Assembly: GCA_015662935.1 (NCBI GenBank)
Contig: DQTF01000028.1
Coordinates: 1 to 10,853 of the forward strand
Length of the DNA: 10,853 nt
Origin: Crocinitomicaceae bacterium
GTDB lineage: Bacteria > Bacteroidota > Bacteroidia > Flavobacteriales_D > Crocinitomicaceae
Direction: 5' to 3'
The notes beneath the pieces were generated by a model. That model was not told where the DNA came from. It made no database searches and worked only from the letters and a program-made list of their open reading frames with translations. A program made the translations under genes and the position numbers. Below are positions 5,967 to 10,853 of this stretch, piece by piece. Position 1 is the stretch's first letter. Every line of letters begins with the position of its first letter.

Positions 5967-7136
5967 TTGAATTTTAAAAAAATAATCGTGATACTGGTGA
6001 AGTTGATTCTTTCATTGGTTGTTTTTGTCCTGCTAATTGCCTCTATATTTTATATCAACACAACGATTTACAATTTTCCTGAACCAAAAGTATTCTCTGG
6101 AAGTAATATTTACAATCCTTATGAGAATTTACCGGACTCGTCTTACCGAGCAAATTTTCATGCACACACAGTTGCTTGGAAATCCGTAACTAACGGTCAC
6201 AACACCGAAAAAGACGTTTTTGAAGGTTACACAGAACGAGGTTATGACATTGCTGGAATTTCTAATTATCATAAAATCAGCACCTACGGAAAACAATTTA
6301 CAGACTTATACATCCCTGTTTATGAGCATGGTTACAATGTTTTTAAGTCACATTATTTAGCCATTAATTCTCTAAAAGTATCTTACTTCGATTATCCACT
6401 TTATCAACTCACTTCTCACAAGCAAAAAATCATTGAGAACATCAAAGCAAATGGAGCAATGGTATCAATGGCACATCCGAAGTTCGCTGGTGGAAGGTCT
6501 TTTAGCGATATGCAACATTTAGTTGGCTATGAATTTACGGAGGTTCTCAATCATTATCGTGTTTCTGAAGAACATTGGGATGCTGCTCTTTCTGCTGGTC
6601 GTTTAACTTGGATTATGGGCGATGACGACACCCACGATTTAGTTAAAGAACCAACTTTTAGAATCTGGAACATCATTCATTCTGAAGTAAGACATCCCGA
6701 TTCTGTAATGCAATCAATGAAGCAAGGAAAAAATTACGCAATTTGGAGCCATAATGGAGAATGTGATAACCTCTTAGAAAGTTGTGAAGTAAAAGATGCA
6801 ACAATGAACATTTGCCTTTCTTCTAAAGCTGATTCTATCGTGTTGAAAGGACAGGATGGAAAAGTAGTTCAAAAAATAGTGAACGAAGATGCGATATCTT
6901 ACACGTTTACAGATGATGACACTTATGTTAGAGCAGTTGCTTACAATAAGAACAGTCATTTATATTTGAATCCAGTTTTGAGAATTGAAAGCAATATTGT
7001 TCCATTGAATGTAAACGTAAAAGCAGAAACGAATTTAATTTTAACATGGTTGTTTAGAATTATTGCCTTTTTAATTGCGTTGAGTTTGTTAGTTTTGATG
7101 AGGAGAATTTGGAGAGGAAGAAAAATGAAGAGTTAA
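5967..7136 (+). CDS. Membrane-anchored PHP-domain protein
   Basis: 389 residues. The start is taken as TTG at 5967, 6 nt after the GT2 stop. It gives MNFKKIIVILVKLIL, a positively charged end leading into a membrane helix (about 5-29); no ATG would preserve that helix. The PHP-type metal site is visible: NFHAHT (63-68), SNYHK (99-103), a conserved His at 121, MAHPKF (168-173), E189/E192 with N195, and GDDDTHD (218-224). A second hydrophobic segment at about 358-378 is followed by the basic tail RRIWRGRK, so the C-terminus is probably cytoplasmic. The helices at both ends place the PHP domain outside the cytoplasm, unlike the many PHP enzymes (DNA polymerase-associated, histidinol phosphatase) that are cytosolic. 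Residues 275-345 look like a small beta-rich domain. A phosphoesterase acting on an envelope phospho-sugar or lipid is plausible from its neighbours, but this is inference. Confidence 0.8.
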   Translation: MNFKKIIVILVKLILSLVVFVLLIASIFYINTTIYNFPEPKVFSGSNIYNPYENLPDSSYRANFHAHTVAWKSVTNGHNTEKDVFEGYTERGYDIAGISNYHKISTYGKQFTDLYIPVYEHGYNVFKSHYLAINSLKVSYFDYPLYQLTSHKQKIIENIKANGAMVSMAHPKFAGGRSFSDMQHLVGYEFTEVLNHYRVSEEHWDAALSAGRLTWIMGDDDTHDLVKEPTFRIWNIIHSEVRHPDSVMQSMKQGKNYAIWSHNGECDNLLESCEVKDATMNICLSSKADSIVLKGQDGKVVQKIVNEDAISYTFTDDDTYVRAVAYNKNSHLYLNPVLRIESNIVPLNVNVKAETNLILTWLFRIIAFLIALSLLVLMRRIWRGRKMKS

Positions 7137-7160
7137 GAATTCAAATCCAATGTAACATCC

Positions 7161-7187
7161 TCCCCTTTAATCCCCCTACAAAGGGGA
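7161..7187. repeat. Short palindromic repeat TCCCCTTT/AAAGGGGA inside the operon
   Basis: An 8-bp perfect stem (7161-7168 with 7180-7187) with an 11-nt C-rich loop, lying in the 61-bp gap between the PHP and GT-C genes. Its G+C-rich, palindromic character stands out from the AT-rich surroundings and recalls REP-like intergenic repeats. An A-run rather than a T-run follows it on the plus strand, so it does not look like a plus-strand terminator. It may modulate mRNA stability or expression of the downstream gene. Confidence 0.75.
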
Positions 7188-7197
7188 AATTAAAAAA

Positions 7198-8844
7198 ATG
7201 ATAAATAAATATTTCAATATCATAGCCAATAACACTAAGTACAGCGTCCTGTTTTTAATTGGGTTGTCTTTGTTCTTTTTTATTGGATTGGGAAATGTGC
7301 ATCTATTTGATTGGGATGAGATTAATTTTGCAGAATCTGCAAGAGAAATGATTGCTAGTAATGATTATTTGCGTGTTCAGATTAATTACAGTCCCTTTTG
7401 GGAGAAACCTCCTTTCTTTTTCTGGTTGCAAGTTGGAGCAATGAAACTATTTGGTATCAATGAATTTGCTGCACGATTTCCTAATGCATTGTTTGGCTTA
7501 ATCTATTTGCTCACTTTTTATTTTATTGGAAAAAAACATTTCTCTGCGAAATTAGGATTGATTTGGGCGGTTTTATTCTTCGGTTCTTTCTTGCCTCACC
7601 TCTATTTCAAATCCGGCATCATTGACCCCGTCTTTAATTACTTCATTTTCATGTCCATCTATTTTTTGATGCGTGTCTTAGCGAAAGAAGAGGCTCAGTT
7701 AGGAAAATTAGCATTGATTTCTGGAGTTTTTAGTGGATTAAGTGCCATTACCAAAGGACCTGTTGGTTTTTTACTGCTTGGTTTAACCTTATTGATTTAT
7801 CTTATTCTAAAGAAATTTAAACCATTTCCGCACATCAAACACATTGCATTGTTCTTTGTCGGAATGCTAGGAGTAATTGGAGCTTGGCTCAGCATGGAGG
7901 TCGCACAGAATGGATTTGCTATCATACAACAGTTCATTGAGTATCAAATAGAGCTTTTTAATCAACCAGTTGCAGGACATGCGCAACCTTTTTATTATCA
8001 TTTTGTGGTCGTTTTTATCGGTTGCTTCCCTATTTCAATTTTTGCACTTCCCTATTTCAGAAGGGAATCAGAACGATTAACACTTGATTTTAGAGTTTGG
8101 ATGCTCAGTCTATTCTGGGTTGTTCTGATATTATTCAGTATCTCAACAACGAAGATAGTTCACTACTCTTCAATGACTTACATCCCATTATCTTTCTTAG
8201 CAGCTTATTTTTTATATCAGGCTATTCAACAGAAAGAAGAATGGAAAAAGTACCAAACCGTTTTGTTTATCATTGTTGGTTCTATTTGGGGAATTCTCCT
8301 AACAGCGATGCCATTGATTATGAAAAACAAAGAATTGCTCTTTCCTTATATGAATGATCCTTTTGCTGTTGAGTCAATGTCAACACCGATTCATTGGTCT
8401 GGATTTGAATTCTTAATCGGTATCTTATTCTTCATTGGGATGATTATCTCTGCTGTATTTCTCAAAAGAAAAATGCTCGAGAAAGCCCTTGTCACCATTT
8501 CGAAAACCGTTGCATTCTCTTTATTGTTGGTTCTCTTTTTTATTCTCCCAAAAATTGAAGGATTTACTCAAGGGCCCGTTGTTTCGTTTTACGAAAGTAT
8601 TCAAGGAGAAGATTGCTACGTAGAATCATTCGGCTATAAAAGCTACGCACAATACTATTACTTTCAACAACCAGCAGGACTTTCCGATCAGCGAAAAGAC
8701 CAAAATTGGTTAGTTCACGGTGATATTGACAAAAATGTTTACATGGTTTCGAAATCAACGAATACACAATTGGATTCTATTTCTAATTTCAAGTTGATTG
8801 ATAAGGTTGGAGGCTTTCGATTTTATAAGAGAGAAATGAAGTAG
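7198..8844 (+). CDS. ArnT/PMT-like GT-C glycosyltransferase (GT39/GT83 superfamily)
   Basis: 548 residues with roughly eleven to thirteen predicted membrane helices and a soluble tail from about residue 455. The first periplasmic loop carries the GT-C signature LFDWDEINFAESAREM (36-51), with catalytic-type D38 and D40/E41, followed by SPFWEKPPFFFWL (65-77) including the conserved EKPP. Other family features are GIIDP (140-144), TKGPVG (185-190), AGHAQPFYYH (259-268) and TKIVHYSSMTYIP (318-330). Relatives transfer a sugar from a polyprenyl-phosphate donor to lipid A (ArnT) or protein Ser/Thr (PMT) on the outer face of the inner membrane. The acceptor here is unknown. The ATG at 7198 follows an A-rich stretch. 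The upstream GT2 could supply the lipid-linked sugar. It is followed by convergent genes after a short 35-bp gap with no clear hairpin terminator. Confidence 0.88.
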   Translation: MINKYFNIIANNTKYSVLFLIGLSLFFFIGLGNVHLFDWDEINFAESAREMIASNDYLRVQINYSPFWEKPPFFFWLQVGAMKLFGINEFAARFPNALFGLIYLLTFYFIGKKHFSAKLGLIWAVLFFGSFLPHLYFKSGIIDPVFNYFIFMSIYFLMRVLAKEEAQLGKLALISGVFSGLSAITKGPVGFLLLGLTLLIYLILKKFKPFPHIKHIALFFVGMLGVIGAWLSMEVAQNGFAIIQQFIEYQIELFNQPVAGHAQPFYYHFVVVFIGCFPISIFALPYFRRESERLTLDFRVWMLSLFWVVLILFSISTTKIVHYSSMTYIPLSFLAAYFLYQAIQQKEEWKKYQTVLFIIVGSIWGILLTAMPLIMKNKELLFPYMNDPFAVESMSTPIHWSGFEFLIGILFFIGMIISAVFLKRKMLEKALVTISKTVAFSLLLVLFFILPKIEGFTQGPVVSFYESIQGEDCYVESFGYKSYAQYYYFQQPAGLSDQRKDQNWLVHGDIDKNVYMVSKSTNTQLDSISNFKLIDKVGGFRFYKREMK

Positions 8845-8879
8845 ACCGTTAAGTGGAGAATAGTAAAAATCAACATTAA

Positions 8880-9425
8880 TTATACGCTATACATTAAAAT
8901 AACCGTCGCTCCTTGTCCGTAATCCAAATAATCGGCATCATAATATTCCACGTCGTTTTCTTTATTGAGAAATGAGCGAACTTCATAACGTAGTACCCCT
9001 TCACCTACCCCATGTATGATAACGATTTTTCTTTTCTTTTGAGACCTTGCTCTTTGATAGAATTGCCTGAAAGCAATCATTTGTCGAGAGAGAATTTCAT
9101 GATTAGATAAACCTCTATGAGATTCTGTTATCTCTTCAATATGCAAATCAATTTCAGGGACATCATTTTTTCTTCTTTCTTCAGAATAAGTATTCACACT
9201 CTTTGCTCCCGATAGCCCCTGATCTTGCAATGCTATATTAGTTGCGACATCCTCATCGACAGGGTACTCCTCATTTTGAACGATTGCTAATTGAGATTTG
9301 AGGTATTCTCTTTTGAATCCATCTTCATCTAGAATTATTATTCTCCCATTGGAAGCAATAGAATCAACAATACCATGACCACTTTCGTAAAGAAAAACTA
9401 CTTTTTGTCCTGGATTAAATGACAT
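8880..9425 (-). CDS. Smr-domain protein (MutS2 C-terminal-like)
   Basis: 181 residues from the ATG at 9425, giving MSFNPGQKVVFLYESGHGIV. A TTG at 9479 would extend it by 18 residues deep into the upstream gene and is unlikely. The N-terminal 50 residues form a small beta-rich domain (KVVFLYESGHGIVDSI, RIIILDEDGFKREY). After a linker, the Smr domain begins with EIDLHIEEI (91-99) and has the core motif IIHGVGEGVLRYEVR (136-150) and YGQGATVILM (169-178). Smr domains bind nucleic acid and many are nucleases; E142 and the DLH motif are the typical candidate residues. The start overlaps the M50 gene by 11 bp (ATGTCATTTAA), so translational coupling with the protease is likely. It is cytosolic. The biological role of stand-alone Smr proteins of this type is unclear. 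Confidence 0.88.
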   Translation of the reverse strand: MSFNPGQKVVFLYESGHGIVDSIASNGRIIILDEDGFKREYLKSQLAIVQNEEYPVDEDVATNIALQDQGLSGAKSVNTYSEERRKNDVPEIDLHIEEITESHRGLSNHEILSRQMIAFRQFYQRARSQKKRKIVIIHGVGEGVLRYEVRSFLNKENDVEYYDADYLDYGQGATVILMYSV

Positions 9426-10359
9426 CAGGCGCGTACCATTGTAGGTTGATAGAAAAGAAGAGGGAAATTGGAATTGCAAACGAAGCTATCCAAAAAACCA
9501 ACAACAATATTTTAAATAAAACACTTGTATCTTTTTCCAAAGGAGTTTCCAAAACACTGTTAACTTGACTTGCAAGAACGGGTGCTAAATCTTCAATTGA
9601 AACTTGATCAATGTATTTTTGCAATGCCGGTGTATAGTCGATAACAACTTTTCTTATCTTAGAATAGGTTTCATTGCTCAATAACTTATAAGTCGTAGAA
9701 TAATTAACTCCTACCTCTTTCAACTCCTTATGAATTTCGTATTTTTTCTGCATGGACCTTACCCGGAATCCCATAAAGAAACCAAAGAGCATCAGAATAA
9801 TGCTATTCAAGTACCATCCAACTCCAATCATAATCAATGAGGATACAAAAGCGAAAATCATTAAAAATAATTCGTTGTTCTTTCTGACAAATAATTTAAA
9901 TAATTGTCCACCGTCTAATGGATCTAGCGGAATTAAGTTGATAAGATTAAGAAGAAGAAAGAGTAATCCTGTTGTCACCATCCATTCTGACCTAAAATCA
10001 TTCCCAAAATAAACCAATGCTGCACCAATTATTATTCCTGGAAAAGGACCGGCAGCAGTGACAATAAAACTCTGCTTTTGCGAATAATTATTCTTAGTCC
10101 CTTGAACAAAAGCTCCCATAAGCGGAATAAATAACATCCTCACATTCTTATACTTAAAAGCTTTCATTGCTAAAAAATGTCCTAGTTCATGGATCAGCAA
10201 AACAATTACTAAATAAATAATAAAATTGATTTCATCTCCAAAAAAAAGAAGGAAGATTAACACAAACAAAACCATGGAAAAAAATGTCAGTGACAATCCT
10301 CCTTTTGGGGTTTGCTCTGCTAATTCTGGTTTCTCAGGAAAAAAATCAAATGATTCCAT
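9415..10359 (-). CDS. Site-2 protease family (M50) membrane metalloprotease
   Basis: 314 residues. After a charged cytoplasmic N-terminus come hydrophobic segments at about 23-40 and 44-64. The second contains the zinc motif HELGH (57-61). AAGPFPGIIIG (102-112) and NLIPLDPLDGGQ (141-152) follow; the latter supplies the third zinc ligand (Asp, probably D149) and the conserved substrate-groove segment. Further helices lie at about 163-200, and a last one at 280-303. M50 proteases cut membrane proteins within the bilayer, often anti-sigma factors or signal-peptide remnants; no PDZ domain is visible, and the residue 205-275 region is a soluble insert. The substrate cannot be predicted. Its stop lies inside the Smr-domain gene, making an operon with that gene. 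The ATG at 10359 is the first good start. Confidence 0.9.
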   Translation of the reverse strand: MESFDFFPEKPELAEQTPKGGLSLTFFSMVLFVLIFLLFFGDEINFIIYLVIVLLIHELGHFLAMKAFKYKNVRMLFIPLMGAFVQGTKNNYSQKQSFIVTAAGPFPGIIIGAALVYFGNDFRSEWMVTTGLLFLLLNLINLIPLDPLDGGQLFKLFVRKNNELFLMIFAFVSSLIMIGVGWYLNSIILMLFGFFMGFRVRSMQKKYEIHKELKEVGVNYSTTYKLLSNETYSKIRKVVIDYTPALQKYIDQVSIEDLAPVLASQVNSVLETPLEKDTSVLFKILLLVFWIASFAIPISLFFSINLQWYAPDVI

Positions 10360-10362
10360 AAA

Positions 10363-10370
10363 TAAATATA
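10363..10370 (-). promoter_or_regulatory. Possible -7 box TATATTTA for the M50-Smr operon
   Basis: Read on the minus strand, this matches TAnnTTTG at seven of eight positions (last G replaced by A) and ends 3 nt before the ATG at 10359. The remaining 10371-10531 gap shows no gene. It contains only a weak 7-bp inverted repeat (10457-10463/10480-10486), and I cannot support a terminator for ffh. Confidence 0.25.
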
Positions 10371-10531
10371 GATAGAATAAATGGAATTTCGAAATAGTTC
10401 ATGAAATAAGCGTTGATTTTGCACAAACGAAGAAGGTCGTTTTTTATAGAGGTTTGCATTTTAAACCACGGATAAGTTATAAAATGGATAAGAACAGAAT
10501 TAGCTTCCACCTTTCCATTCTCAATTAAAAA

Positions 10532-10853
10532 CTACATTCCCGGCATTCTGCCCATTCCTTTCATTTGCTTCATCATCTGTTGCATTTTCTTAGGATTAGA
10601 CATCATCTTCATCATCTTTTTGGTGTCATTGAATTGCTTCATCAACTTATTGACTTCCTGAACATTTGTTCCAGAACCTTTTGCTAATCTAATTTTTCGA
10701 GAATTATTAATCAAATCAGGGTGCTCTCTTTCTTTCGGTGTCATGGATTGGATAATTGCTTCGATGGACTTAAATGCATCATCGTCAATATCCACATCTT
10801 TCATTGCTTTTCCCATTCCTGGAACCATTCCCATTAAGTCCTTGACGTTACCC
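10532..10853 (-). CDS. ffh: Signal recognition particle protein Ffh, C-terminal M-domain part (truncated by window edge)
   Basis: The last 106 codons of the gene are present; the frame is open to 10853 and the N and G (GTPase) domains lie outside. The visible segment begins GNVKDLMGMVPGMGKAMK and carries the SRP RNA-binding stretch NNSRKIRLAKGSGTNVQEVN, the classic M-domain signature. A methionine-rich end follows (KKMMKMM, MQQMMKQMKGMGRMPGM), typical of the signal-sequence-binding M domain in Bacteroidota. Ffh binds the 4.5S/SRP RNA and delivers nascent membrane and secreted proteins to FtsY at the inner membrane. The stop is TAG at 10534-10532. The call is firm. Confidence 0.97.
   Translation of the reverse strand, partial: GNVKDLMGMVPGMGKAMKDVDIDDDAFKSIEAIIQSMTPKEREHPDLINNSRKIRLAKGSGTNVQEVNKLMKQFNDTKKMMKMMSNPKKMQQMMKQMKGMGRMPGM

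Noticed and set aside
7161..7196. Intrinsic terminator between the PHP and GT-C genes
   Set aside because: On the plus strand the hairpin is followed by an A-rich run, not a T-run, so it does not fit a plus-strand terminator.
9426..9479. Upstream TTG start adding 18 residues to the Smr-domain protein
   Set aside because: It would overlap the M50 coding region far more, and the added residues are that gene read in another frame. The ATG at 9425 gives a natural start.
10457..10486. Inverted repeat CATTTTA/TAAAATG downstream of ffh as a terminator
   Set aside because: Only 7 AT-rich base pairs with a 16-nt loop and no adjacent T-run on the minus strand; expected by chance in AT-rich DNA.

Overview
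The window looks like a chromosomal segment of a Bacteroidota bacterium, probably Flavobacteriales and perhaps near Crocinitomicaceae/Cryomorphaceae. This is inferred from the AT-rich composition, the lack of Shine-Dalgarno sequences before starts, TAnnTTTG-type -7 promoter boxes (the Bacteroidota sigma-A consensus), and family content: a DUF4301 protein, a DUF58 protein, a ThiF-rhodanese fusion, a GT2 with a 'LHPDYQY' motif, and an Ffh with a Met-rich tail. I see no rRNA, tRNA, CRISPR array, insertion sequence or prophage gene.

Layout. (1) 1-614, minus: the N-terminal part of a B12-binding radical SAM-type protein, interrupted by an in-frame TAG at 288-290, with the frame open on both sides. 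(2) 615-787: a divergent intergenic region holding a perfect 26-bp inverted repeat (681-706/721-746). (3) 788-1708, plus: a DUF58 protein. It faces a minus-strand DUF4301 gene (1833-3149) across a gap holding a 23-bp near-perfect inverted repeat. (4) 3180-3935, plus: a class I SAM-dependent methyltransferase, divergent from DUF4301 with only 30 bp between them. (5) 4057-5142, plus: a ThiF/MoeB-like E1 enzyme fused to a rhodanese domain; its stop falls where the rhodanese tail normally has a Trp. (6) 5211-8844, plus: a likely operon of a DPM-synthase-like GT2, a membrane-anchored PHP-domain protein and an ArnT/PMT-like GT-C glycosyltransferase. (7) 8880-10359, minus: an M50 (site-2) protease gene overlapping an Smr-domain gene by 11 bp. 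(8) 10532-10853, minus: the 3' end of ffh, cut by the window edge.

How the genes may work together. The most coherent unit is 5211-8844. The GT2 resembles enzymes that load a sugar onto polyprenyl phosphate. The GT-C enzyme belongs to the superfamily that uses polyprenyl-phosphate sugars as donors on the outer face of the inner membrane. The PHP protein between them is predicted to sit with its metal-binding domain outside the cytoplasm. A small envelope-glycan modification pathway is a reasonable hypothesis but is not shown by the sequence. The most notable raw-sequence signals are the two stop codons that appear to interrupt conserved frames (TAG at 288, TGA at 5140), the long palindromes, and -7 promoter boxes lying 3-5 nt before start codons, which suggests leaderless transcripts.
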